51,960 nucleotides of DNA from Deltaproteobacteria bacterium (lineage in GTDB: Bacteria > Myxococcota_A > UBA796 > GCA-2862545): positions 1 to 51,960 of the forward strand of contig SBGP01000011.1 of NCBI GenBank assembly GCA_006226595.1, read 5' to 3'. Each line of letters opens with the position of its first letter. The stretch's first letter is position 1. The notes below the pieces were generated by a model, which was not told the origin of the DNA, did not search any database, and worked only from the letters and a program-made list of their open reading frames with translations. A program made the position numbers and the translations under genes. Below are positions 41,141 through 50,102 of this stretch, piece after piece.

Positions 41141-42589
41141 TCACGCCCCGATGCCGAGCAGGGTGAGGAGCAGCGCCGGCCCCCAGCCCGTGCCGCGCTG
41201 GTTGACGAAGCTCGGGCCCGCCATGTCGATGTGCAGCCACTCCCCGTCGTAGTCGCCGAGGTGCTCGCCGATGAACTGGCCAGCGCAGCTCGACTGGGCG
41301 TTCGCGCGATCCTTCACGGAGTTCCTGAGGTCCGCGACCTTGCTCTGGAACTCCTTGCGGAACAGCTCCGGCGCGTACGGCAGCGGGTGCACGAGGTGAC
41401 CGCTGGCCTTGCCGGCAGCGACGGCGCGCTGCTCGATGGCCTCGGTGTTCGCGTAGATGCCGGCATGGAGGCGGCCGGTTGCGACGAGCTGGGCGCCGGT
41501 CAGGGTCGCGAGATCCATGAGCACGTCCGGCTCGCGGTTGGCGATCACCCACGCCACACCGTCGGAGAGCACGAGCCGGCCCTCGGCATCGGTGTTGTTG
41601 ATCTCGACCTTCTTGCCCGAGAGCATCGACAGGATGTCGTCGTTGCGGATCGCCTTGGGGCCGATGGCGTTCTCCGCGACGCAGAGCACCGCGGTGAGCT
41701 TCTGGGTCGCGCCGAGCTCGACCGCGGCGAGGAAGCTCGCGAGCACGGCCGCCGCCCCGCCCATGTCGGACTTCATGCCCGGCATGCCGGTCTTCGGCTT
41801 CAGCGACAGGCCGCCGGTGTCGTACACGATGCCCTTGCCGACCCACGCAACCTTCTCGGTCGCGCCCTCGGGGGCGTAGTCGAGCACGATCAGCGCGGGA
41901 GGCTGCTCAGCCGCGCGTCCGACGCCGTACAGACCGCCGAGGCCCGCCGCCTTCAGCGCCTCACCCCGGATCACGGTGATGTCGACGTCCGGGTGCGCAT
42001 CCGCGAAGGTCTTTGCGGCGTGCACGAAGTGATCGACGTTCATCTCCTCCGGCGGCGTGTCGACCATGCGCGCCGCGCGCCGCACGGCCTCGGCCACGGT
42101 ATCGAGACGCTTCACGTCCGCGACCGGTCCATCCGGGGCGAGGAGCACGGCTCCGGCCCGCCACTCGTTGGACGGCGAAGCGGTGTTGAACAGGGGGAGC
42201 GCACGCGCGATGGCCGCAGCGGTCGCCACGCCGTGAGCGCCATCCTCCAGGGCCGCGAGCACGCCCATCGAGCCCTTGCGCATCGCAGCACTCACCAGGC
42301 CGGGAATCGCCCAGGCGCGGGAAGGCGCGTTGTGGCGCGAGCAGGCCTCGGGGAGCACGCCGACGACGATCTTCGCGGGACGGCCCGTGGTCCACGTGGA
42401 GGTGCTGCGGCCGCTGTCGCCACCCTGGGTGTTCTTGACCATCGTCTTGTACACGTCCCGGTCGATCGACGCGGGCAGGGCCGCGATCACGTCGTCGCGC
42501 AGCAGCTGATCGCTACGACCAAAGACGAGCAGCGTGTCCACGTCGGCAAGGACATCGGTGGAAGTCGAGAACTCGAGGACGGCGGGCAT
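41141..42589 (-). CDS. Leucyl aminopeptidase, M17 family
   Basis: A 482-residue cytosolic metallo-aminopeptidase that releases N-terminal residues from peptides. The M17 signature NTDAEGRL is present, with metal-site segments KGIVYDTGG and KSDMGGAAAV. The N-terminal macro-like domain is about residues 1-170. ATG at 42589 follows GGAG. It precedes the molybdo-enzyme genes on the same strand after 81 bases and is divergent from the RluA-type gene with only 46 bases between. Confidence 0.92.
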   Translation of the reverse strand: MPAVLEFSTSTDVLADVDTLLVFGRSDQLLRDDVIAALPASIDRDVYKTMVKNTQGGDSGRSTSTWTTGRPAKIVVGVLPEACSRHNAPSRAWAIPGLVSAAMRKGSMGVLAALEDGAHGVATAAAIARALPLFNTASPSNEWRAGAVLLAPDGPVADVKRLDTVAEAVRRAARMVDTPPEEMNVDHFVHAAKTFADAHPDVDITVIRGEALKAAGLGGLYGVGRAAEQPPALIVLDYAPEGATEKVAWVGKGIVYDTGGLSLKPKTGMPGMKSDMGGAAAVLASFLAAVELGATQKLTAVLCVAENAIGPKAIRNDDILSMLSGKKVEINNTDAEGRLVLSDGVAWVIANREPDVLMDLATLTGAQLVATGRLHAGIYANTEAIEQRAVAAGKASGHLVHPLPYAPELFRKEFQSKVADLRNSVKDRANAQSSCAGQFIGEHLGDYDGEWLHIDMAGPSFVNQRGTGWGPALLLTLLGIGA

Positions 42590-42635
42590 GGGCACTCCGG
42601 GAAAGACAGCAGTAGTAACTCCCCGGAGGATCGCG

Positions 42636-43547
42636 GTGGCCGACCAGCCCATCTCCATACACATCGTGGCAAGCGACGGACACGGCGAGCGCCTGGATGC
42701 GTGGTGTGCCGGACGTCTGCCGGGGCTGCTCACGCGCAACGCGGTGAAGAAGGCGCTCAAGCGCGGGGAGATCACCGTGGATGGCGTGGTCGAGCCGTCG
42801 CATCGCTTCCTGCAGGAAGGCCAGACGGTCCGCCAGCTGGAGCCGTCTACGCCAGCACCGAAGGTGTTTCCCTTCGACGTGCCCGTCGTGTTCGAGGACG
42901 ATTACGTCGCTGTGCTGCACAAGCCCGCAGGGCTGCGGGTCAACGGTCCCGCCTGGCGAACCCTCGAGAACACGCTGCCCCACAACCTCGCGCCGTCTGC
43001 ACTCCCACAGGCCTTACGGGTTCCGCGGGTCGCGCACCGCCTCGACCTGCCCACCCAGGGGCTGGTCGCGTGTGCGAAGACCCCCGAGGCGCTCGTCGGT
43101 CTCGGGTGGGCGTTTCAGCGCCGAGAGGTCCGCAAGACCTACGTCGCCCTGGCGCTCGGCAAGCTCGAGGGGCAGGGGAGCGAGCAGCCCATCGACGGGC
43201 GCACGGCGTCGACCACCTGGGAGGTGCTGTCGCACAGCCGCTGCCTGAAGTGCCCCGAAGGCTGGCTCACCACCGTGCGCCTGCACCCGCACACCGGGCG
43301 ACGCCACCAGCTCCGCCGGCACCTGGCCCAGGCGGGACACCCCATCCTCGGCGATACGGCGTACACCCCCGACGACGTGCCCGTCCTGCAGGGGAAGGGG
43401 CTGCACCTGGCAGCGGTCCGCCTCGAGCTCGCGCATCCCGTGACCGGCGAGGCCCTGGACATCCGGATCGACGAGCCCCCGAAGTTCGCCTCGTTCCGCG
43501 CCCGAGAGACGCGCCGCTGGCACAAGCATCACCCGGAGACCCCGTGA
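42636..43547 (+). CDS. RluA-family pseudouridine synthase
   Basis: A 303-residue enzyme starting with GTG at 42636 after CGGAGGA. An N-terminal S4-like RNA-binding segment (about 10-60; RLDAWCAGRLPGLLTRNAVKKALKRG) precedes the catalytic domain. The catalytic Asp lies in HRLDLPTQG, and LHPHTGRRHQLRRHLAQAGHPILGD is the family's C-terminal signature. It isomerises uridines in rRNA or tRNA; the exact site is not deducible. Its stop overlaps the GTG of the next lipoprotein gene. Confidence 0.9.
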   Translation: MADQPISIHIVASDGHGERLDAWCAGRLPGLLTRNAVKKALKRGEITVDGVVEPSHRFLQEGQTVRQLEPSTPAPKVFPFDVPVVFEDDYVAVLHKPAGLRVNGPAWRTLENTLPHNLAPSALPQALRVPRVAHRLDLPTQGLVACAKTPEALVGLGWAFQRREVRKTYVALALGKLEGQGSEQPIDGRTASTTWEVLSHSRCLKCPEGWLTTVRLHPHTGRRHQLRRHLAQAGHPILGDTAYTPDDVPVLQGKGLHLAAVRLELAHPVTGEALDIRIDEPPKFASFRARETRRWHKHHPETP

Positions 43548-43918
43548 TCTGGCTGTTCCTCCTCGCGTGCTCGACCAGCGAGCCCGTGCGCACGCACTCC
43601 GCGACGCACACGCCCACGGTGAGCGCCGTGGACCCCGTCCTCGGACGCCTGCGGGCCAAGCCGCTCGCCTACACCCGTCATGCACGCTGTCGCATGGACT
43701 GCCGCCACATCCGCGAGGACGAGGTCGACGAGATCCTGCGAGTCGGCAAGGTCGCGCCCGACCGCACCCGTCACGACGGGGAGTGCACGTCCTACGCCGT
43801 GGAGGGGGTGACCAGCGACGAGCAGGAGGTCCGCATCGTGTACGCCGACTGCGCCAGCGAGACCCGCGTGGTCACGGCCATCGACCTCGGTGAGGACTGG
43901 CCGTGCACCTGCGACTGA
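43544..43918 (+). CDS. DUF4258-like lipoprotein
   Basis: A 124-residue protein starting with GTG in an overlap with the RluA-type gene. A short signal sequence ends in lipobox LLACS (Cys about 8). The rest matches DUF4258-like layout: YTRHARCRMDCRHIREDEVDEIL, a charged turn, an EVRIVYADC strand and a VVTAIDLG strand. DUF4258 belongs to the BrnT/RelE-like fold group but is normally cytoplasmic; export and six Cys in the mature domain (two as a CxC near the end) suggest a disulfide-stabilised periplasmic version. No antitoxin-like gene is beside it. Confidence 0.7.
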   Translation: MIWLFLLACSTSEPVRTHSATHTPTVSAVDPVLGRLRAKPLAYTRHARCRMDCRHIREDEVDEILRVGKVAPDRTRHDGECTSYAVEGVTSDEQEVRIVYADCASETRVVTAIDLGEDWPCTCD

Positions 43919-46036
43919 TCAGTCCTCGCGGAACGCGGGCTTCTTCCAGGGGTCGAAGCTGAACCCGTAGAGCAGGAAGGCCTCGCCGGCGGGCGCTCCC
44001 TTGTACAGGGCCCACGCGCGGAGCTCGATCTGGTGGCGAAGGCCCTGCCGGTCCGTGTGCAGGCCGATCACGGTGCGGGCGCCGCCGCCGAGCTCCCAGA
44101 TCCCAGCCACGCCCATCGGACCGATGGAGAAGCGCTCGCCGCCGACCGTCGCACCCACCGACACGGTGCCGAAGTGCGACAGCCGATCCGTGCCCGTCGC
44201 ACCGCCCTGGTACAGCAGGTAGCGAAGGAAGGGCGCGCTCTCCATGCCGATGAACAGGCTCAGCGGACGCTTGGGCCCGAAGTCGCTGTCACAGGTGAGG
44301 GCCACCGCTGGCGAGCCACCCACGGCGACGGTGTTGTTCGCGCCCACGTGTGTCCACGAGTACACCGTGCTCGACAGGGACACCGCGGCGCCCGCACCGA
44401 CCGAGAAGCGGCCACACACGGGCATCGCCGCACGGGTCGGACGCTTCGGCTCGGCGCGGGCCTGAACTCGCGTCAGCTCGGGGTACTCCGTCTCGTCCTC
44501 GGGCTCGGGCGGGTCGAGCTCGTTGCGAATGGCCTTGCGGCCTCGCACGGGCTGACTCCACACGTAGAGAATCATCACCTCGCCGGTGGCCGGTCCGAAC
44601 ACGGTGAGGCGGGCTTCGATGCCCTTGCTCGAGCCACCCGCGGTCCACGGTGTGAGCGCCGCGCGAAGTCCCGCGCCGTAGTTGAGGAGACCGCCGGTGA
44701 TGAACGGTCCGGCGCGCAGCGTCGGGCTGCCGAAGGTCGCGCCGAAGGTCGCGTTGGCGAGGTGAATGCCGCCACCTTCGCCGTCCGGGAGGATCCAGAA
44801 GAACAAGGCCGCCGAGTCCAGCCCGGCGAAGAAGCGAGCGTGCGGCCCACCGAACTCGTAGCCGAGGGCCAGGGCGGGGAAGAAGGGGATCTGGACCTCG
44901 GTGGGTCCCAGCGTCGCGCCCATCGCCCAGCCCGAGCCGACGACCACGTGCTGCTGCCGCCGCGAGCGCTCCAGGGGCGTGACCTGCTCGCGTCCGAGGA
45001 AGGAGGGGACCTCGACCCCCATGACCATGCGACGGCGCTGGACCCGTGGCGTGCGCAGCCGTGGACCCGGAGCGGGCCCGTCCTGGGTGGTCTGCGGCGT
45101 CGTGTCCTGTGCCGGTGGAAGCGTGGTGACCGCGTCCGTGCACGAGCCCGTGAGTCCGCGGATCGCCCGGCCGTCCGAGACGATCACGTCCGCGCAGTAG
45201 TCGCCGTTGAGCTCGGCCAGGGCGACGTGCCGCACGCCTGCGGGGGTCGCGTGCGCCTCGACCTCGTCTCCGGTGAGCCAGGTGGACACGCCATCACCCA
45301 CGACCAGCAGCTGGTCCACGCTGGGCAGCAGCCACTTCACGTCGGGGACGGGGGTCTGGCGGTTGGTGTGGTCCGCGACGGTGTAGGTGTCCGGCAGTGA
45401 CCAGGTCCAGGAGCGCCGTGCCCACGCGAGGTCGCCAATCGGTCCGCCCGTCGCGAACGTGGACATGCCGATGGGACCATGCTCGTACACGGTGTCACCG
45501 CCAACGACCGCGTAGCCGACGAGGTCGTTGTGGGCGGCGAGCAGCGGCGTGCCCTCGAGCGCTGGAATGCTCTGTTCCGGCGACCGCACCAGGCCCTGCG
45601 CGGAGGGGTCGAAGGCGCTGATCCATCCGGGACCCGCGGCGACGACGTACGACAAGCCATTGGCGCGCACGACGACGACCTCGGTGCACTCGCGCAGATC
45701 GTAGGTGGTCGCTTCCCCACCATACCGCCCGGCCCACGGCACGCTCCACAGACCCGAGGCGCCGCATCCGACCAGGTCGTCGCGCGCATCGCCGTCGACG
45801 TCGAGCAGCACCGCGGCCCGACCTCCGCGGTCGAGCGATCGCACGACCTCACCGTGGGCGACGTCGACGATCCACGAGGTGTCGTCGCCCATCGCGACGA
45901 CGACGTCGCGAGGGCCCATGGGCGCCGCGACCAGGCCCTGCACGTCGCCGGGCATCTCGATGGGCTCGGACTCGGTGAACTCCCAGGCGAGGGAGGGCGC
46001 GGAGGCGAGGAGCAGTGCGAACGGAAGGCTGCGCAT
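43919..46036 (-). CDS. Exported propeller plus outer-membrane-barrel-like protein
   Basis: A 705-residue protein with ATG at 46036 and signal peptide ending PSLAW. Residues 20-320 look like an integrin/VCBS or quinoprotein-like propeller (LLDVDGDARDDLVGCG, ALAELNGDYCADVIVSDG). A Pro/Gln/Thr linker (about 325-350) leads to a Gly/aromatic-rich C-terminal half (about 375-705) that alternates like an outer-membrane barrel. Its stop abuts the convergent DUF4258-like gene. It would place a propeller at the cell surface or in the periplasm. Function unknown. Confidence 0.72.
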   Translation of the reverse strand: MRSLPFALLLASAPSLAWEFTESEPIEMPGDVQGLVAAPMGPRDVVVAMGDDTSWIVDVAHGEVVRSLDRGGRAAVLLDVDGDARDDLVGCGASGLWSVPWAGRYGGEATTYDLRECTEVVVVRANGLSYVVAAGPGWISAFDPSAQGLVRSPEQSIPALEGTPLLAAHNDLVGYAVVGGDTVYEHGPIGMSTFATGGPIGDLAWARRSWTWSLPDTYTVADHTNRQTPVPDVKWLLPSVDQLLVVGDGVSTWLTGDEVEAHATPAGVRHVALAELNGDYCADVIVSDGRAIRGLTGSCTDAVTTLPPAQDTTPQTTQDGPAPGPRLRTPRVQRRRMVMGVEVPSFLGREQVTPLERSRRQQHVVVGSGWAMGATLGPTEVQIPFFPALALGYEFGGPHARFFAGLDSAALFFWILPDGEGGGIHLANATFGATFGSPTLRAGPFITGGLLNYGAGLRAALTPWTAGGSSKGIEARLTVFGPATGEVMILYVWSQPVRGRKAIRNELDPPEPEDETEYPELTRVQARAEPKRPTRAAMPVCGRFSVGAGAAVSLSSTVYSWTHVGANNTVAVGGSPAVALTCDSDFGPKRPLSLFIGMESAPFLRYLLYQGGATGTDRLSHFGTVSVGATVGGERFSIGPMGVAGIWELGGGARTVIGLHTDRQGLRHQIELRAWALYKGAPAGEAFLLYGFSFDPWKKPAFRED

Positions 46037-46103
46037 ACCGTGAACCTGACATCTCAGCGGGCCGGATGCACGCCGAGGTGACTTTGACGCGTCAGGCACG
46101 AGC

Positions 46104-48131
46104 CTATTCGCCCCCGGGAGGGGCTTCGTCCTCGGGGGTCTCGTCCTCGGGCTCCGGAAGATCTCCGCCCAGCTTCATCGCCTCCATCACCATCGGACGA
46201 AGCTCGTCGTACCGGGAATCGTCGATCTCGACGAAGCTGGTGATGCGCTCGAGCGTGCCCAGCCGTCCCTCGCCGACCACCTTCTCGGGGGAGAACTCGA
46301 GCAATGCCTTCTGCATGGCCGCGACGAGCTCCGGGTCGGCGTGCAGCGCGACGATGGCGTCGTGTGGGGCGCGCCCGGTGATCATCAAGGTGCGGGTCTT
46401 CGACACCGCGATGCCGACGCCCTCCGCGGTCCGCAGCGAGCCGGCATACGTGGCACCGAGGTCACACTCCCCGTTGGCGACGCCCTCGACCACCTTGTGG
46501 TGGTTGCCGATCTCGAACGGGATGAAGTCCTTGTCGGGGTCGAGCCCGATCTGGCGCATCTGGTACGTGGGCATCACGTAGCCCGAGGTACTGGACGGAT
46601 CGGGGTAGCAGAAGCGCCCGCCCTTGAGGTCCTCGAGCTTGGTCGCGTTGGAGTCGTCCGGTACGAGGAGCAGCCCGTCGCTACCGCTACTCTCGTCGAA
46701 CACCTTCATCGCGAGCAGCTCGAGATCCGAGTGCTTGTACTTGGTCTTGATGTACAGCGCGGGCGGGAGCGACGCGAACTGCGCCTTGCCGGCAGAGAGG
46801 TGCATCGCAGCCTGGTCATAGCTCTCGGCGAAGGGCAGCTCGACCGGCCGCTGAAGCTCCTGTTCGAGGTAGCGGCGGAAGGGCTCGAGCTCGCTCGCGT
46901 CCTGCCCGACAACCTCGGGGAACACCATGACCACTGGCTCGCCCTCGGGCGACACGTAGGTATCGACGACGGGCGCGTTCACGTAGGCGTAGATCCCGAG
47001 CCCTCCGAGGAGCACGGCGATCAGCGTCGCCAGGGTCGCGGCCACCGCGGCGAAGCCCATCATGCCGACCGCAGACGTCGTCGCGACGCTCCCGCCACGA
47101 GTCAGGCTCGTCGACGTCGCCTGGGTCGCGCTGCGCTCGAGGGCCTCCTCGACCGCGCTCTTGCGGGCGCGGTGCCGGTCGCCGAGCACGTTGGCGATGT
47201 ACTGCGCCGTCTGGTCCTGATCGATGTGCACACCGGCGGACCGCGCGGCGTCGAGCAGGGCTCGCTGCATCTCGGCCGACGTCTGGTAGCGGTCCTCGCG
47301 CTTGGTGGCGAGCGAGCGCGCGACCACGTCCGCGATGGCTTGCGGCACCTCGGGGCGCATCTCGGTGACGTCGCGGATCTGGCCGGTGACGATGGCCTGG
47401 AGCACGCCGAGCTCGGTGCGGGCGACGAACAGCTTCTCGCCGGCAAGCAGCTCCCAGAGCACCGTGCCGAGCGTGAAGATGTCGCTGCGCCGGTCGAGCT
47501 CCTCCTGATGGCACTGCTCGGGGCTCATGTACGAGAGCTTGCCCTTGAGCACGCCGGTTCGTGTGCGCTCCCCGAGCTCGCTGGCCTTGACGATGCCGAA
47601 GTCGAGCAGCTTCACGTGGCCGCCCGCCGTGACCATCATGTTGTGCGGCGTCAGGTCGCGGTGGACGAGTCCCAGGGACTTTCCGGCCGTGTCCCGCGCC
47701 TCGTGAACCGCGTGCGCCCCGGCGCATGCCTGGGAGACGAGGTTGACGACCACGCCGATGGGCAGGGGATGCCCCGCGTCCGCCCCGGTCTTCACCAGCT
47801 CGCGCAGCGACGAACCGTCCACGTACTCCATGGCGATGAACGGCAGTCCGTCAGCCTCGTCGAGCTCGTAGATCTGCACCACGTTCGGGTGGTTCACCCG
47901 AGCCTGGACCCGCGCCTCCTGGAGGAACATCTGGATGAAGTCGGGGCGCTCTGCGAGGTGCGGGAGGATGCGCTTGATGACGACCAGCCGCTCGAAGCCG
48001 TGCGAGCCGCGATCCGTCGCGAGATGGATCTCGGCCATACCACCGACCGCCAGCCTCTCGACGAGCTGGTACTTGCCCACGTTGGCAACGGGAGCTGGCG
48101 TGGGCAGTGAGATGCGCGAAACCTCCGACAC
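46104..48131 (-). CDS. Receptor-type Ser/Thr kinase with PhnD-like extracytoplasmic binding domain
   Basis: About 675 residues from GTG at 48131; ATG at 48173 is possible but would overlap the mutY start. The cytoplasmic Hanks-type kinase (about 20-300) has the Gly-rich loop ERLAVGGMAEIHL, Lys53, catalytic loop HRDLTPHN (157-164), DFG (177-179) and SPEQ. A transmembrane helix lies at about 355-384. Residues about 398-650 read as a periplasmic phosphate/phosphonate-binding protein of the PhnD type, including FASLPPALYI, CYPDPSSTSGYVMP and NHHKVVEGVANGECDLGA. The tail is Glu/Pro-rich. This architecture suggests direct ligand sensing coupled to phosphorylation. Confidence 0.9.
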   Translation of the reverse strand: MSEVSRISLPTPAPVANVGKYQLVERLAVGGMAEIHLATDRGSHGFERLVVIKRILPHLAERPDFIQMFLQEARVQARVNHPNVVQIYELDEADGLPFIAMEYVDGSSLRELVKTGADAGHPLPIGVVVNLVSQACAGAHAVHEARDTAGKSLGLVHRDLTPHNMMVTAGGHVKLLDFGIVKASELGERTRTGVLKGKLSYMSPEQCHQEELDRRSDIFTLGTVLWELLAGEKLFVARTELGVLQAIVTGQIRDVTEMRPEVPQAIADVVARSLATKREDRYQTSAEMQRALLDAARSAGVHIDQDQTAQYIANVLGDRHRARKSAVEEALERSATQATSTSLTRGGSVATTSAVGMMGFAAVAATLATLIAVLLGGLGIYAYVNAPVVDTYVSPEGEPVVMVFPEVVGQDASELEPFRRYLEQELQRPVELPFAESYDQAAMHLSAGKAQFASLPPALYIKTKYKHSDLELLAMKVFDESSGSDGLLLVPDDSNATKLEDLKGGRFCYPDPSSTSGYVMPTYQMRQIGLDPDKDFIPFEIGNHHKVVEGVANGECDLGATYAGSLRTAEGVGIAVSKTRTLMITGRAPHDAIVALHADPELVAAMQKALLEFSPEKVVGEGRLGTLERITSFVEIDDSRYDELRPMVMEAMKLGGDLPEPEDETPEDEAPPGGE

Positions 48132-48171
48132 GGATTCTACCCAAGGGTGACGCGTTCGATAAGGAGGCGGC

Positions 48172-49284
48172 ATGCGACCCGCGACACACCTTCGTCAAGA
48201 CCTGCTCGCCTGGTACGACCGCCATGCACGCGATCTGCCGTGGAGGCGCCACCCCTCGCCGTACCACGTGCTGCTCTCGGAGCTGATGTGCCAGCAGACC
48301 CGCGTGGACACCGTGCTCCCTTACTTCGCGAAGTTCACGGAGCGCTGGCCGCGACTCGAGGACCTCGCCGCCGCCACCGAACAGGACGTGGTCGATGCCT
48401 GGGCGGGTCTCGGGTACTACCGCCGTGCGCGCTTCCTGCACCGTGCGGCGAAGGCGGCGGTCGCGCGGGGCGGACTGCCCGCCAATGTTCCAGCGTTGCG
48501 CGAGCTGCCCGGGATCGGGCCGTACACCGCCGGCGCCATCGGCTCCATTGCGTTCGGCATCCCCACGCCGCTGGTCGACGGCAACGTCGAGCGCGTGCTT
48601 TCCCGCCTCGACGACCGCGACGCGGATCCGCGCTCGGGACCTGGAAAGAAGGCGCTGTGGACTCGCGCTGAGCAGCTCGTGAGCCCGGAGCGCCCCGGCG
48701 ACAGCAACCAGGCGCTGATGGAGCTCGGTGCGCTGGTGTGCACGCCGAAGCGTCCGAGCTGCGAGCGGTGCCCGTGGACGGCGGACTGCGCGGGCAAGCA
48801 CCGCGCCGAATCCCTTCCCAGGAAAGCCCCCAAGAAGCCACCGACGCGCATTCGCGAGGTCGCGGCCCTGGTGCGGGACGGGGATCGCTTCCTCCTCGCC
48901 CGACGCAAGCCGGGCGGGTTGCTCGGCGGGCTGTGGGAGCCGCCCCGCGCGAGCCCCGAGGAGGGCGAGAGCCTCGAGCTCGCCGCGGTTCGCGCGATTC
49001 GCGAGGGCGTGGGCCTGGACGCACGTGTGGTCGGAGCGCTCGGCGCCATCACTCACGTGTTCTCGCATCGCCACCTGACGCTCGAGCTGTTCGAAGTGCT
49101 CGCCGAGCCTGGGGAGCCGGTCGCCGGGACCTACGCGGAGGCGCGCTACGCCGAGCCAGCGGAGGTCGCGCTGTCCCGACTGGGCGAGAAGGCGGTGAGT
49201 GCTGCGAAGCAGGCCCAGCCGAGCGTGCTGCTCGCCGCCGACCCGTCGCGCGCGGAGTACACTCCGGACGTGGAGACGCGTTGA
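48172..49284 (+). CDS. mutY: A/G-specific adenine glycosylase
   Basis: A 370-residue DNA repair enzyme that removes adenine mispaired with 8-oxoguanine. The catalytic Glu is in SELMCQQTRVDTV, the helix-hairpin-helix LPGIGPYTAGAI precedes the catalytic Asp of PLVDGNVERVLSR, and the [4Fe-4S] cysteines follow the C-x6-C-x2-C-x5-C pattern (CTPKRPSCERCPWTADC). The C-terminal NUDIX-like domain (about 225-350) recognises 8-oxoguanine. ATG follows AAGGAGG. It shares a CATG start region with the divergent kinase gene. Confidence 0.95.
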   Translation: MRPATHLRQDLLAWYDRHARDLPWRRHPSPYHVLLSELMCQQTRVDTVLPYFAKFTERWPRLEDLAAATEQDVVDAWAGLGYYRRARFLHRAAKAAVARGGLPANVPALRELPGIGPYTAGAIGSIAFGIPTPLVDGNVERVLSRLDDRDADPRSGPGKKALWTRAEQLVSPERPGDSNQALMELGALVCTPKRPSCERCPWTADCAGKHRAESLPRKAPKKPPTRIREVAALVRDGDRFLLARRKPGGLLGGLWEPPRASPEEGESLELAAVRAIREGVGLDARVVGALGAITHVFSHRHLTLELFEVLAEPGEPVAGTYAEARYAEPAEVALSRLGEKAVSAAKQAQPSVLLAADPSRAEYTPDVETR

Positions 49285-50015
49285 CCACGGCTGCCGTCAT
49301 CATCATCGGGGACGAGATCCTCACCGGAAAGTTCGCCGACGAGAACGGCATCTTCGCCATCCGCCGGCTTCGAGAGCTCGGCGTGGACCTCGAGCGCATG
49401 GTGTTCATCCGCGACCACGTGCCGACCATCGCGCGCGAGGTCCGCGAGTGCGCGGCAGCCTACGACTGGGTGTTCACCAGTGGTGGCGTCGGGCCGACCC
49501 ACGACGACATGACGCTCGAGGCCGTCGCCGAGGGCCTGGGCGTGGGCCTCGAGGAGCGCCCGGAGCTCGTCGCGCTCCTCGATCGATTCGGCATCGAGCG
49601 CACCGAGGCCGCCATGCGCATGACCCGTGTCCCGGTGGGCACCGAGCTGGTGGGCGATCGGCCGGACGAGCTGCCCGTACTCGTTGCGGGCAACGTCGTG
49701 GTCCTGCCCGGCATTCCGCGCCTGTTCCACACCAAGTTCGAGCACCTCGCACCGCGACTGAGTGGCCTGACCATGGCCACGGCCCGGCTGTACACGGACG
49801 AGCACGAGACCGACATCGCCGAGCGGTTGTCCGCAGTGGATGCGGCATTCGCCGACGTCCGCATCGGTAGCTACCCGCGCTTTGGCGAGGGAGCGCATCG
49901 GGTCATGGTGACGCTGGAGTCGCGGGACGTCGACGCACTCCGCACCGCTGCGCAGCGCCTCGGCGGCGAACTCTCGCTCACCGCACCCATCGACTACGGC
50001 GGCAGGGCCCTGTAA
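49281..50015 (+). CDS. CinA N-terminal/MoCF-domain protein
   Basis: A 244-residue protein starting with TTG in a TTGA overlap with mutY and GGAG five bases upstream. It has the MoaB/MogA-like fold motif set: AAVIIIGDEILTGKFADEN at the N-terminus, SGGVGPTHDDMT and LPGIPRLFHTKF. It lacks the CinA C-terminal NMN-deamidase domain. Stand-alone CinA-N proteins occur in bacteria and match the N-terminal half of eukaryotic FAD synthase, probably acting as a nucleotide or cofactor phosphatase. The substrate is unproven. Confidence 0.85.
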   Translation: MTTAAVIIIGDEILTGKFADENGIFAIRRLRELGVDLERMVFIRDHVPTIAREVRECAAAYDWVFTSGGVGPTHDDMTLEAVAEGLGVGLEERPELVALLDRFGIERTEAAMRMTRVPVGTELVGDRPDELPVLVAGNVVVLPGIPRLFHTKFEHLAPRLSGLTMATARLYTDEHETDIAERLSAVDAAFADVRIGSYPRFGEGAHRVMVTLESRDVDALRTAAQRLGGELSLTAPIDYGGRAL

Positions 50016-50102
50016 AACCCTGTCCCTGGCCATTGCCCACGCCCTGATGTGGGGACACGGTGAAAGGGAACCGAACCTCGCCGCGTTGTTCCTACGAGGA
50101 CG
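50016..50102 (+). promoter_or_regulatory. Intergenic region before the TPR membrane protein
   Basis: An 87-base gap between the CinA-N-like gene and the TPR protein. TACGAGGACG just before the ATG at 50103 provides a GAGG ribosome-binding site. No convincing promoter or terminator was identified. Confidence 0.25.

Noticed and set aside
43544-43918. BrnT/RelE-type toxin of a toxin-antitoxin system
   Set aside because: It has a lipobox-type signal sequence and no antitoxin-like neighbour.
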